Assembly (NCBI RefSeq): GCF_003555545.1
Contig: NZ_CP032157.1
Coordinates: forward strand, 2,236,546-2,300,545
Reading direction: 5' to 3'
Length of the DNA stretch: 64,000 nt
From: Paraflavitalea soli
GTDB lineage: Bacteria; Bacteroidota; Bacteroidia; Chitinophagales; Chitinophagaceae
In this document: positions 1-7,577 of the stretch, piece by piece
Layout of the letters: each line of letters starts with the position of its first letter
Numbering within the stretch: position 1 is the stretch's first letter
Position numbers and translations under genes: made by a program
Notes under the pieces: generated by a model
Told to the model about the DNA's origin: nothing
Seen by the model: only the letters and a program-made list of their open reading frames with translations
Database searches by the model: none

Positions 1-1
1 A

Positions 2-1366
2 TACCTTCGGTTAACCGGTTTACCCATCCGTGAATTACACCATGCAGAAAAACTACAAGAGGCACTGGAAATAGTGCAGGATGAAAGCCCCGACCTTATT
101 TTCCTGGATCTTACCCTGCCCGATAGTGAAGGCATCCACTCTTTTGCCCGGATCAATGATCAGGCGCCCCATATCTCCATTATTGTGCTTTCCGGCCTTT
201 CAGATACACAGGTAGCCCTGAATACCATCGTGATGGGCGCACAGGATTACCTGCTGAAAGGGGAATTTGATGAGAAACTCCTGGCCAAATCCATTCAATA
301 CAGCATCGAACGCAAGAAGATCCTGCAGAAAGTAGTGGAGAACTATGAGCGGTACAATACCCTGATCAAAGCAACCAATGATACCATCTGGGACTGGGAC
401 CTGCGCACCAATGAAATATTGTGGAATGAGGGGATCACCAATATTTTTGGCTTCAAACCCGTAGATGTGCAAAATACCATCGAATGGCACAATCAAAAGA
501 TACATCCTGACGACCGGGAACGGGTATTACAGAAAATAGACCAGTGCATCCACGAAGGCAAAGAGCAATGGCAGGAGGAATACCGCTACCTGTCGGCCGC
601 CGGCACCTACCGTTTTGTCTATGACCGGGGATATATCCTGCGCAATGACCAGCGCAAACCTTACCGGGTGATCGGCGCCATGATGGATATTACCGAAAGA
701 AAGAAGATGCAGGAAGAACTGCTGCGCAGCCAGATAGAGACCCAAAAACTGATCACACAGATCACCATCCAAACCCAGGAGCAGGAAAGAAGAGAGATCG
801 GCCGGGAGCTGCATGACAATATCAACCAGATACTGGCCACAGCAAAACTGTGTGTGGACATGGCCATGAATGATGAGGATATCCGCAAGGAACTGCTGCA
901 CAAGAGCTATGATAATATATCCAAAGCCATTAATGAAATAAGGTCCTTATCGAAAAACCTGGTGCCGCCCTCCCTGGGCGATATAGGACTGAAGGAAGCC
1001 CTGCTGGAAATGATCGAGAACATGACCGTATCACCGGAACTGCATATCCGCATCAAGGCCAATGATCAGCATATAGAGACCCTCTCCAATAATAAAAAGC
1101 TGATCCTTTACCGCATTGTACAGGAACAAATGAACAATATTGTAAAGCACGCCCGTGCTACACATGCAGATATTGAACTAAAGACTTCCCGTAAAAAAGC
1201 CCACCTCGTGATCAAAGACAATGGGGTTGGATTTGATCCCAGGCAAAAAGCCAAAGGTATTGGCCTGAACAATATTGTGAGCAGGGTTGAAATGCAGAAT
1301 GGTAATATGGAGATCATCAGCAGCAACGGGCAGGGCTGTGTACTGAAAGTGGATATCCCTCTCTAG
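2..1366 (+). CDS. Hybrid REC-PAS-sensor histidine kinase (5' truncated)
   Basis: A cytoplasmic two-component protein cut by the left edge of the window. The reading frame is open from base 2, and the bases before the GTG at 74 still encode receiver-domain sequence, so the true start lies outside. Counting from that GTG, the receiver phospho-acceptor is D12 (FLDLTLPD). Residues about 95-210 form a PAS_3-like fold ending in the usual DITERKK linker. The kinase core is of the HisKA_3 (NarX/DesK) type, with the phospho-histidine at H247 (GRELHDNINQ). A HATPase follows with an N box (QEQMNNIVKHA), a G1 box (DNGVGFDP) and a G2 box (KGIGLNNI). There is no membrane segment in the visible part. A receiver placed before PAS suggests it is the second step of a phosphorelay. 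It ends 11 bases from the stop of the convergent regulator gene. Confidence 0.88.
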   Translation, partial: YLRLTGLPIRELHHAEKLQEALEIVQDESPDLIFLDLTLPDSEGIHSFARINDQAPHISIIVLSGLSDTQVALNTIVMGAQDYLLKGEFDEKLLAKSIQYSIERKKILQKVVENYERYNTLIKATNDTIWDWDLRTNEILWNEGITNIFGFKPVDVQNTIEWHNQKIHPDDRERVLQKIDQCIHEGKEQWQEEYRYLSAAGTYRFVYDRGYILRNDQRKPYRVIGAMMDITERKKMQEELLRSQIETQKLITQITIQTQEQERREIGRELHDNINQILATAKLCVDMAMNDEDIRKELLHKSYDNISKAINEIRSLSKNLVPPSLGDIGLKEALLEMIENMTVSPELHIRIKANDQHIETLSNNKKLILYRIVQEQMNNIVKHARATHADIELKTSRKKAHLVIKDNGVGFDPRQKAKGIGLNNIVSRVEMQNGNMEIISSNGQGCVLKVDIPL

Positions 1367-1377
1367 AAGTCCGGAAG

Positions 1378-1809
1378 TTACGACTCCTGCCATCCAAAAT
1401 GCTCTTCTAATATACCCATAATGATATCCTGGGTGAGCGGTTTATTGCGGTAACTGGAGATATAGCCGATCCTGCTGGCTTTCGATTCATCTTCGGGATT
1501 AAAGGAAGTAGTAAGCATGACCACTATGATCGATGCTTTTTGCTCCGGAGACAGCCTGGCATACCGCTCCAGGAACTCCCAGCCATCCATAGCGGGCATA
1601 TTGATATCCAGGAATATCAATTCCGGCGTAGGCGGCTTACCGCCAGCAGCCCCCTGTTGCTTACCTGCCAGGTATTCCAGTGCTTCGAGAGCACTCTGTG
1701 TTACTTTTACCTCGTTCACACAGCCGGTTTCCTCAATGATCATCTTATTGAGGAAATTAGTGGGCTCATCGTCATCAATGAGCAACACACAATCTAATTT
1801 TCTTTTCAT
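1378..1809 (-). CDS. Single-domain response regulator (CheY/Rcp1-like)
   Basis: A 143-residue stand-alone receiver domain with no output domain. The acidic pocket is DDD at 12-14, the phospho-acceptor is D68 (FLDINMPAMDG), and the conserved lysine is K123 (RNKP). Its start is 4 bases downstream of the stop of the kinase at 1814-3364, so the two are almost certainly co-transcribed and form a cognate pair. Lone receivers of this type usually act by binding a partner or by shuttling phosphate. The REC-PAS kinase to the left could be such a partner, but that is inference. Confidence 0.9.
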   Translation of the reverse strand: MKRKLDCVLLIDDDEPTNFLNKMIIEETGCVNEVKVTQSALEALEYLAGKQQGAAGGKPPTPELIFLDINMPAMDGWEFLERYARLSPEQKASIIVVMLTTSFNPEDESKASRIGYISSYRNKPLTQDIIMGILEEHFGWQES

Positions 1810-1813
1810 TTTA

Positions 1814-3364
1814 TCACTGCATTTCAGAAATGGTAAAGAAAAACGTGCTCCCTACGCCGGGCTCAGACTTCACCCATATCCTTCCTCCATGTAGTTCCAC
1901 TATCTTTTTACAATGCGCCAGGCCGATGCCCGATCCTTCATAATCCGTACGGTTATGTAAACGCTGAAAGATCACAAATATGCGATCCAGGTATTGCGCT
2001 TCTATGCCTATACCATTGTCGCTGATGGAAAACTCCCAGGTACCATTATTCTTCTGCGAATTGATCTCTACTACCGGCGGTTCGCCCGGCCGGCGGAATT
2101 TGATCGAATTGCTCACCAGGTTCTGGAACAACAGTTTCAGCTCTGTAGGAAAACCATCGAGCAGCGGCAAATTACCCGCCTTCACCTCCGCCTTGCTTTC
2201 CCGGATCACCCGGTTGAGGTCGGCCCTCACCTGCTCTACAATGCTGTTGCAATCCACCTGCCTTTTTTCCTTTTCCCGCCCCAGTCTCGAATAGTCCAGC
2301 AGGTCCTTGATGAGCACCTTCATACGATCCGACGACTGCACGATGTAATCCAGGTACTTATCGGCGTTCTCATCCAGTTTGCCTTTGTATTGCTTCCTCA
2401 GCAGGGCTACAAAGCTCGAAGTGGTACGCAAAGGCTCCTGCATATCGTGCGACGCTACATAGGCAAACTGCTCCAGCTCTTTATTCTTACGTTCCAATTC
2501 CTCTGTGCGTTGGCGTACTTTCCGTTCCAGCGTAATATTCGTATCACGGATCACCTTTTCCAGTTGCTTTTTTTCTGACACGTCCCGGATAGAAGCAGTA
2601 AGCATCAGCCCTTCATCCGTTTCCATGGGACTAAGACTCATTTCTACCGGAAACTCCCGTCCATCCTTTCGCAGGGCAAAGAGCTCAAATCCTTCGGCCA
2701 CCTGGGTAGCCTGGGGAGTGTCATAAAAACGAAAACGCCGGAAGGGGTGCATTTTTTCATAGCGCCGGGGCATCAGCAGTTCAATCCGGTTACCCACCAT
2801 TTCCTCCCTGAAATAGCCAAACATTTTTACCGTTTGGGCATTTACCAGTTGGATAATGCCTGCTTCATTGACCACAATGATACTATCGGGCATCCTTTCA
2901 AGAAAGTTCCTGAACTTTTCTTCTGCCTTTTTCCGTTGTTCCACTTCTTCCTCCAGCTCATGCGACGACCTTAAAGAAAAGGCCACAGGCAATACTTTGA
3001 TGAGGTAAAACACAGTGATCCAGCTAAAGATAGCCGTGATAGCCCGTACCAATGCACTGAGCCTGTATACGGGAAACCAAAAAGTGATGACGTCCAGGAA
3101 ATGTGTGGCGCCGCAAGCCAGGATGAAGCCTGCAAACAGGAAATACAACCGGATAAAACGCGCATCATGCTTCCTGGAAATATACCGGATAATAAAAAAG
3201 GGGATAGCAAAATAAGCCGACCACACGAGCAGGTCACTAATAATGTACAACCATCCATGGAACTCCGTCCATTTTCCACAATGCCAACGGGGGGGCCAGT
3301 CGGAGGTATCCAGCAGTCCGGCAAAAAATTCAACAACCTGGTTCATGCAATAGTATTGGCTCAT
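1814..3364 (-). CDS. Sensor histidine kinase with ethylene-receptor-like membrane domain
   Basis: A 516-residue membrane histidine kinase. Residues about 36-130 hold three membrane segments that match the plant ETR1 ethylene-binding domain at the known key positions: D44, Y51, I54 and P55 in the first helix (ETR1 D25, Y32, I35, P36), and C84 and H88 in CGATH (ETR1 C65 and H69, the Cu(I) ligands). Then come a PAS domain (about 150-265), a coiled coil, HisKA with phospho-histidine H306 (ASHDMQEPL), and a HATPase with DNGIGI and GSGIGL boxes. Start: M1 at 3364 or M7 at 3346 are both possible, with no clear Shine-Dalgarno for either. It is followed 4 bases later by a receiver gene. Cyanobacterial SynEtr1 shows that bacterial members can bind ethylene. 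Binding here is inferred from the motif only. Confidence 0.88.
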   Translation of the reverse strand: MSQYYCMNQVVEFFAGLLDTSDWPPRWHCGKWTEFHGWLYIISDLLVWSAYFAIPFFIIRYISRKHDARFIRLYFLFAGFILACGATHFLDVITFWFPVYRLSALVRAITAIFSWITVFYLIKVLPVAFSLRSSHELEEEVEQRKKAEEKFRNFLERMPDSIIVVNEAGIIQLVNAQTVKMFGYFREEMVGNRIELLMPRRYEKMHPFRRFRFYDTPQATQVAEGFELFALRKDGREFPVEMSLSPMETDEGLMLTASIRDVSEKKQLEKVIRDTNITLERKVRQRTEELERKNKELEQFAYVASHDMQEPLRTTSSFVALLRKQYKGKLDENADKYLDYIVQSSDRMKVLIKDLLDYSRLGREKEKRQVDCNSIVEQVRADLNRVIRESKAEVKAGNLPLLDGFPTELKLLFQNLVSNSIKFRRPGEPPVVEINSQKNNGTWEFSISDNGIGIEAQYLDRIFVIFQRLHNRTDYEGSGIGLAHCKKIVELHGGRIWVKSEPGVGSTFFFTISEMQ

Positions 3365-3772
3365 CCCAGCCGATCAGCTAAGGGCTACAGGCAATGCCCA
3401 TTTGATTTGCACATCGAATAGGATGAAGGTCAAACCTAAAGATACAATCAAATTTTTTTATTATATTATACGCTTAGCGTACACAGTTATCAGCAATCTT
3501 GGAAAAGGATGGTCTACCTGGTGGAGTTGCTCAGTAGATAAACAACGAGGGCAGCTTATTGACACAATTCAGGGCCAAACTATTGCATAAAAAATAATAA
3601 ATAGGTTATCTAAAGAGGTGGTAATGCGCAATCTCCACTTAAAGCTCCCGTTGATGGATCACCGGCACGTTTTTAGCAGGTCCTCCACCCTGTTCATTGG
3701 AACTCAACGCAATATTCTTTTAATCTTGCCTGTTTTTTAGGCATATTTGTAGAAAATGTTCAGCTTATAACT
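3365..3772. other. Intergenic region between divergent genes, no gene seen
   Basis: A 408-base divergent spacer. Its only open frame (3402-3590) lacks recognisable protein sequence or a ribosome-binding site. The region 3450-3480 is very AT-rich and may hold the kinase promoter. A near-consensus -7 box (CATATTTG, 3741-3748) precedes the lipoprotein gene, without a well-spaced TTG. I see no RNA gene or strong hairpin. Confidence 0.5.
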
Positions 3773-4264
3773 ATGAGAACTATCCTTTTTGCTTTATCCT
3801 GCGGTTTGATGGCCAGTTGTGGTCAAACAGGTACACATCCCTCTACTCCAAAGGCAGACAGCACCCAGCCGTCAACCGTTGTAAATGCGGCCAACAGCAT
3901 CCGCCCATTCCGGGATACCGTGCGGAAAGAACCTGTGGCCGAATACCGGGTAAAGACTGATAATCCCCTCAATGACTGGTATTTTTCCGTCCGGTTGTTT
4001 GAGACGCCCAAGACCTTTTACTACCTCATTCGCCTGCAATTTGAAGAAATACAGGGCACAGATACCCTGAAGCTGCCCAATTTTGGCATCAATCCCCGGC
4101 CGGAAATACGCAAAGGCCCGGAAAACTATTCCTGCATCATTGGTTTTTTAGATAAGGACAACCAGTTCCGGGAGTACAAGAAGGTATACGTAGTAGGAGA
4201 AAGACTAAAGATCACGGCGCTGAAGCACTATGCCGTGTACACCTACCAGGATGAGAAAGAGTAA
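3773..4264 (+). CDS. Putative lipoprotein, unknown function
   Basis: A 163-residue protein with a short N-terminal hydrophobic segment ending in LMASC, a plausible lipobox with the lipidated cysteine at residue 16. A Ser/Thr/Pro-rich linker follows (about 17-45). The rest is a compact domain rich in beta-type sequence that I do not recognise. It is likely exported and attached to a membrane. The next gene is about 106 bases on and has its own promoter, so they are probably separate transcripts. The family is unknown. Confidence 0.7.
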   Translation: MRTILFALSCGLMASCGQTGTHPSTPKADSTQPSTVVNAANSIRPFRDTVRKEPVAEYRVKTDNPLNDWYFSVRLFETPKTFYYLIRLQFEEIQGTDTLKLPNFGINPRPEIRKGPENYSCIIGFLDKDNQFREYKKVYVVGERLKITALKHYAVYTYQDEKE

Positions 4265-4272
4265 GTGGTAAA

Positions 4273-4298
4273 AGGCAGCGAGGCAACAAGGCAACGGG
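4273..4298. repeat. GGCAAC-type short repeat, copy 1
   Basis: Directly after the lipoprotein stop codon lies a run of AGGCAGCG / AGGCAACA / AGGCAACG units of 8 bases. A matching run follows the next gene at 5103-5137. It looks like a low-complexity intergenic repeat. Function unknown. Confidence 0.6.
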
Positions 4299-4322
4299 GA
4301 ACGGCCCATATGCCGGGCTGTG

Positions 4323-4352
4323 TTGCTTCTTGTACAGGATGCTGTATCTTGG
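4323..4352 (+). promoter_or_regulatory. Promoter of the esterase gene
   Basis: TTG at 4323-4325, a 19-base spacer, then TATCTTGG at 4345-4352, which is one mismatch from the Bacteroidota -7 consensus TAnnTTTG. It would start transcription about 10-15 bases before the ATG at 4371. Confidence 0.5.
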
Positions 4353-4370
4353 TATTATTAATCAATATAC

Positions 4371-5102
4371 ATGGAACGACAACTCACTTCCTGGTACAGC
4401 CCCGCGCTCAATAAAGAAATGCCGGTGGCTACTTATGGGTATTATGGATTTGCTTTGCTGCTCATACCTACTGCAGCAGCCGATTACCTCGAATATGAAC
4501 GTTTTGGATTAATAGAATCCCTGCGGCCATTCATAGATGCCGGGAAAGTAAAAGTGTTTTCCATCAACAGCATCAATACGGAAAGCTGGATGAACAATGA
4601 GATGGAACCCCGGTACAAGGCCATCCGTCACCGTCAATGGAATGATTATGTATACCAGGAGGTAGTGCCTTTCATCCATACACAAAGCAGCCGGGAAACA
4701 CCCATTATTACCTCAGGGGCTTCTTTCGGCGCCTTGCACAGCGCCAACCTGTTTTTCAAAAGACCGGATATCATCAATGGGTGTATTGCCATGAGTGGAG
4801 TATATGAACTGACAGAATACACCAAAGGCTATTTTGATGACGATGTGTATTTTAACAGTCCCATGCATTATATGCCCAATCTGTCCGATCACGCTATCCT
4901 GGAACAGATCAGGCAAAGCCATCATATCCACCTGCTTTCGGGCAGTGGCGACTATGAGGATCCTGAATCAGCCCGCCGGTTTGCGGGGATACTGTACGGA
5001 AAAGGCATCCATTATGAGCTTGACATCTGGGGACAGGAATGGCGGCACGACTGGCCTACCTGGAAGGCAATGTTGCCTCACTATCTGGGGACGAGATTTT
5101 AA
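4371..5102 (+). CDS. Alpha/beta-hydrolase of the putative esterase family
   Basis: A 243-residue cytoplasmic protein of the esterase-D-like alpha/beta-hydrolase superfamily (COG4947-like). The nucleophile elbow is GASFG (Ser about residue 117). A likely acid residue lies in SGSGDYEDP near 190-200, and the probable catalytic histidine is in EWRHDWPTW near 225. There is no signal peptide. The substrate is unknown; relatives are described only as carboxyl-ester hydrolases. It stands alone, preceded by its own promoter and bracketed by GGCAAC repeats. Confidence 0.82.
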   Translation: MERQLTSWYSPALNKEMPVATYGYYGFALLLIPTAAADYLEYERFGLIESLRPFIDAGKVKVFSINSINTESWMNNEMEPRYKAIRHRQWNDYVYQEVVPFIHTQSSRETPIITSGASFGALHSANLFFKRPDIINGCIAMSGVYELTEYTKGYFDDDVYFNSPMHYMPNLSDHAILEQIRQSHHIHLLSGSGDYEDPESARRFAGILYGKGIHYELDIWGQEWRHDWPTWKAMLPHYLGTRF

Positions 5103-5137
5103 AAGGCATTGAGGCAACAAGGCATCAAGGCAACGAG
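5103..5137. repeat. GGCAAC-type short repeat, copy 2
   Basis: It starts at the first base after the esterase stop and repeats AGGCATTG / AGGCAACA / AGGCATCA / AGGCAACG units of 8 bases. It closely resembles the copy at 4273-4298. Both copies sit at gene 3' ends. Confidence 0.6.
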
Positions 5138-5190
5138 ACAGTTTAGCGGTAAGGATCGTAGGTGATACGAAGGAATAATGAAGAAAGGTT

Positions 5191-5258
5191 AAAAGAAGCT
5201 GTTCAGGCAGTAAAGGCCTTAACAGTGCTACTAATCTTGTATACAGGCCTTGAACAGC
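5191..5258 (-). terminator. Probable terminator of the Cys-rich gene
   Basis: On the minus strand an arm at 5258-5247 pairs with an arm at 5208-5198 (GCTGTTCA-AGGC type, one bulge), followed by a T-rich run at 5197-5185. The loop is long (38 bases), so strength is uncertain, but the position just after the stop at 5268 fits a terminator. Confidence 0.45.
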
Positions 5259-5267
5259 CTCTTGAAT

Positions 5268-5678
5268 TTATTGTTCAGGTTGCACACCAGCTTCCTTCTT
5301 TTCCAGCATATTGGTAATGATGTAAGGGCAAAAACTACAGGCTTTGGCGCCTTCCTGGTAATACCAGCGGCACGATGACCGGATGGAACAGTCGGGCAGC
5401 CGGGCCGGCAAATTGAGGTCTTCGTTGTTGTGGATGATCTTATCGATCACACCACATTGACCATTGCTCCATTGCCTGCATCCAGTGGTTACACATTTAT
5501 TGCTGAATCGGAAATTACTTTCAGGGTCTCCCTGTTCTTGTGCTTCCCTGATGAAATCCTGGTCGATGGTAAGTGGCGTAGAAATATACCCTATTGTACC
5601 ATCGCCATTCACCACACCCAGGAGGGTAGCACCTTCATCGCAGGTAGAACTGGGGCAACTTTTATCAGCCGGTTTCAT
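5268..5678 (-). CDS. Cysteine-rich protein, possible metal or Fe-S binder
   Basis: A 136-residue soluble protein with nine cysteines (8, 13, 62, 67, 75, 97, 103, 114, 117). The C-terminal set C97-x5-C103-x10-C114-x2-C117 looks like a metal or Fe-S ligand cluster. I do not recognise the family. It starts 2 bases after the stop of the small gene at 5681-5926, so the two are probably translationally coupled. A promoter and a terminator bracket the pair as one small operon. Confidence 0.72.
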   Translation of the reverse strand: MKPADKSCPSSTCDEGATLLGVVNGDGTIGYISTPLTIDQDFIREAQEQGDPESNFRFSNKCVTTGCRQWSNGQCGVIDKIIHNNEDLNLPARLPDCSIRSSCRWYYQEGAKACSFCPYIITNMLEKKEAGVQPEQ

Positions 5679-5680
5679 CC

Positions 5681-5926
5681 TCAGAACTTTTGTTGTTTGA
5701 AGGCTACATTTCTTTTCAGCTCTTCGATTGAATTGAATTTACGCAACCAGATACCCAGCCATTCAGGATCAATTTTCAGCTTATTGCCGAAGACGCTTTT
5801 CTGTGCACCGGCTTTTACCAGGTGGCGCGCTACTACGGAGTTAATTTCTTTTTCCAGGGCAGTAGTAGCTGCCTTACTCAATTCTACATTTTCAAGACGA
5901 ACCTTGAATTCGGTCTTTGTTGCCAT
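5681..5926 (-). CDS. Small protein paired with the Cys-rich protein
   Basis: An 81-residue charged, helical protein. I place the start at the ATG at 5926 (MATKTEFKV) rather than the longer frame at 5965, because sequence upstream of it is leader-like and a promoter lies at 5984-6014. Family not recognised. The C-terminus (NVAFKQQKF) has no Cys/Ser/Thr-rich core, so it does not look like a peptide-natural-product precursor. The 2-base gap to the Cys-rich gene suggests the products work together. Confidence 0.68.
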   Translation of the reverse strand: MATKTEFKVRLENVELSKAATTALEKEINSVVARHLVKAGAQKSVFGNKLKIDPEWLGIWLRKFNSIEELKRNVAFKQQKF

Positions 5927-5983
5927 GTTAATTGATTTAATTGTGATTAATGAATATCCGGGCATTCATGAAGAATGCTATAC

Positions 5984-6014
5984 CAAATCTATTACTATAA
6001 ATCGATATATGAAA
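5984..6014 (-). promoter_or_regulatory. Promoter of the small protein / Cys-rich operon
   Basis: Minus strand: TTTC (6014-6011), a 19-base spacer, then TAGATTTG (5991-5984), an exact match to TAnnTTTG. It lies about 57 bases before the chosen start at 5926. Confidence 0.6.
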
Positions 6015-6104
6015 TACCACTTTCGTAGTACATGGGGTACTGTAGAGCTTTAGACGGAAGTCTGCACCAATTGGGAAACAGGAAGACTATTATAGGCTGG
6101 GCAT

Positions 6105-6749
6105 TTAAAGCAGCTGACCAATGAGGGTAATGAAATCATTTCTGTCGATCATCCGGGCGCCGAGGGATTCGAGGTGCTCCGTGTATACCTGGCAATCGAT
6201 CAGTTGAACTCCTTCCGCTTTTAATAACTGAACGTAGCTGATGAAGGCAAATTTGCTGGCATTGCTCATTTTACTGAACATACTCTCTCCAAAGAATACC
6301 TGCCCCATCCGGATGCCGTATAGCCCGCCTACGAGTTCACCATCCAGCCATACTTCTGCACTGTGTGCATCGCCGGCTTTGTGCAAGGCAATGTAGGCTG
6401 CTTCCACGGCCGGGGTAATCCAGGTACCATCCTGGCCGGACCGTTTAATGGATTTGCAATGCTCAATTACAGCAGGGAAAGCTGTATTGACGGTAAAAGT
6501 AAAAGCCTGTCGCTTCAGCAGCTGCTGCATGCTCTTACTCACCTTCAATTCGCCGGGAAACAATACAAACCGGGGATCGGGACACCACCAAAGTATATGG
6601 GCGCCTTCGTACCAGGGGAAGATACCGGAACGGTAAGCCAGTAATAACCGTTCGCGGGAAAGATCGCCACCAACCGCCAATAAGCCGTCGGGCTCAGCAA
6701 GATGAACAGGAGGAAAATACAACTCTTTTTCTAACGCAAATAACGGCAT
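6105..6749 (-). CDS. aat: Leucyl/phenylalanyl-tRNA--protein transferase
   Basis: A 214-residue cytoplasmic enzyme that adds Leu or Phe from charged tRNA to proteins with N-terminal Arg or Lys, marking them for ClpS/ClpAP. Family signatures are all present: YFPP near the start, GLLAVGGDLS, YRSGIFPWY, WWCPDPR, and the acceptor-site block VGGLYGI...FFGESMFS. Length is normal for the family. It starts 12 bases after the clpS stop and shares the clpS promoter, so tagging enzyme and adaptor are made from one message. Confidence 0.96.
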   Translation of the reverse strand: MPLFALEKELYFPPVHLAEPDGLLAVGGDLSRERLLLAYRSGIFPWYEGAHILWWCPDPRFVLFPGELKVSKSMQQLLKRQAFTFTVNTAFPAVIEHCKSIKRSGQDGTWITPAVEAAYIALHKAGDAHSAEVWLDGELVGGLYGIRMGQVFFGESMFSKMSNASKFAFISYVQLLKAEGVQLIDCQVYTEHLESLGARMIDRNDFITLIGQLL

Positions 6750-6761
6750 GGCGGCAAAAAG

Positions 6762-7061
6762 TTAGGCAGCCACTACTTCGATGGTGGCGCCGATGCCCCT
6801 GTCAGTAATAGCATCACATTGAGGCTTCAACTCATCGTAAGAACCTTGTTTTACAGCATATTTTCCCTGGTAATGGATGATATAGGCGCATTGCTCGGCC
6901 TGCTCGGCACTATGCCCGCATACCTGGATCAATGTTTCTATTACATGTTCAAAGGTGTTCACCTCATCATTCCATACGATAAGACTACAGGGGTCTTCCG
7001 TTTCCGTAAGCACATCTACGTCTTCCGATTCATATGGGCGTGTAGGTCCATCAAATGCCAT
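6762..7061 (-). CDS. clpS: ClpS adaptor (N-degron recognition)
   Basis: A 99-residue adaptor that delivers N-degron substrates to the Clp protease. It has an acidic flexible N-terminal tail (1-27), then the core with the N-degron pocket residues in VWNDEVNTFEHVI and the conserved His of HYQGKYAV. It is the first gene of the clpS-aat operon. The start ATG at 7061 follows a near-ideal promoter at 7083-7113. Confidence 0.95.
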   Translation of the reverse strand: MAFDGPTRPYESEDVDVLTETEDPCSLIVWNDEVNTFEHVIETLIQVCGHSAEQAEQCAYIIHYQGKYAVKQGSYDELKPQCDAITDRGIGATIEVVAA

Positions 7062-7082
7062 AAACTCAGTGTATTAATGACA

Positions 7083-7113
7083 CAAATGTATAAAAAGCCT
7101 TTAACCCGGGCAA
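7083..7113 (-). promoter_or_regulatory. Promoter of clpS-aat
   Basis: Minus strand: TTG (7113-7111), a 20-base spacer, then TACATTTG (7090-7083), an exact TAnnTTTG match. The clpS ATG is 21 bases further on. Confidence 0.75.
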
Positions 7114-7205
7114 GTAAGGGGATAATTATGATAATGGGCAACAAAACCGACATAGTATTGGTCAAGCAGTGTAGATAATATGTAAACATGGAAGGTCATA
7201 AATGC

Positions 7206-7232
7206 AAAAAGGCTCCACTATGTGAAGCCTTT
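7206..7232 (-). terminator. Intrinsic terminator of tRNA-Val
   Basis: Minus strand: AAAGGCTTCAC pairs with GTGGAGCCTTT across a 3-4 base loop (one wobble), followed by a T run. It lies 4 bases past the tRNA 3' end. Confidence 0.85.
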
Positions 7233-7235
7233 AAC

Positions 7236-7313
7236 TGGTGGGAGTTGACGGGCTCGAACCGCCGACCCTCTGCTTGTAAGGCAGATGCTCTGAACCAACT
7301 GAGCTAAACTCCC
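7236..7313 (-). tRNA. tRNA-Val (anticodon UAC)
   Basis: A full cloverleaf on the minus strand: acceptor GGGAGTT/AACTCCC, D arm, anticodon stem TCTGC/GCAGA, loop CTTACAA with anticodon TAC (bases 7278-7276), and a T arm with GGTTCGAGCC. The 3' CCA is encoded. It has its own promoter and terminator. Its E. coli counterpart tRNA-Val is the substrate of TrmN6, and a trmN6-like gene lies at 52147-52860. Confidence 0.95.
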
Positions 7314-7376
7314 TTTTTTACCCAAATCTTAACCTCTTTTTCTTTCTTCCCGTACCGTGTTATCGTTTTGGGAGTG

Positions 7377-7407
7377 CAAAGATAAGGGCTGGACAATTAC
7401 TGCAAAA
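7377..7407 (-). promoter_or_regulatory. Promoter of tRNA-Val
   Basis: Minus strand: TTTTG (7407-7403), an 18-base spacer, then TATCTTTG (7384-7377), an exact consensus -7 box. It would give a leader of roughly 55-60 bases before the tRNA. Confidence 0.7.
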
Positions 7408-7577
7408 TATTTTTCTTCTTTTTTTGAATATTTTTTGAATAAAGAGCAGTTCATAAAGCGTTAAGCCATAATCATCCACAAGGAATTCCGCTACCACATT
7501 GGGTTTGCCAGGATAGGCTGCATCAGCCGCCTGCCAGCATTATACCAACCTGGCCTCATCCTTGTGCCATCCATGTG

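Noticed and set aside
74-1366. GTG at 74 as a real start
   Set aside because: The frame is open upstream and still encodes receiver sequence.
3402-3590. Open frame in the 3.4-3.8 kb spacer
   Set aside because: No ribosome-binding site, start context or recognisable protein sequence.
4330-4512. Open frame starting before the esterase
   Set aside because: Overlaps the esterase in another frame; the esterase promoter and motifs support the other frame.
4273-5137. Short repeats as a CRISPR array
   Set aside because: Units are 8 bases with no spacers of constant length and no cas genes.
5681-5926. Small gene as a peptide-natural-product precursor
   Set aside because: The C-terminus lacks a Cys/Ser/Thr core, and no modification enzyme is recognised nearby.
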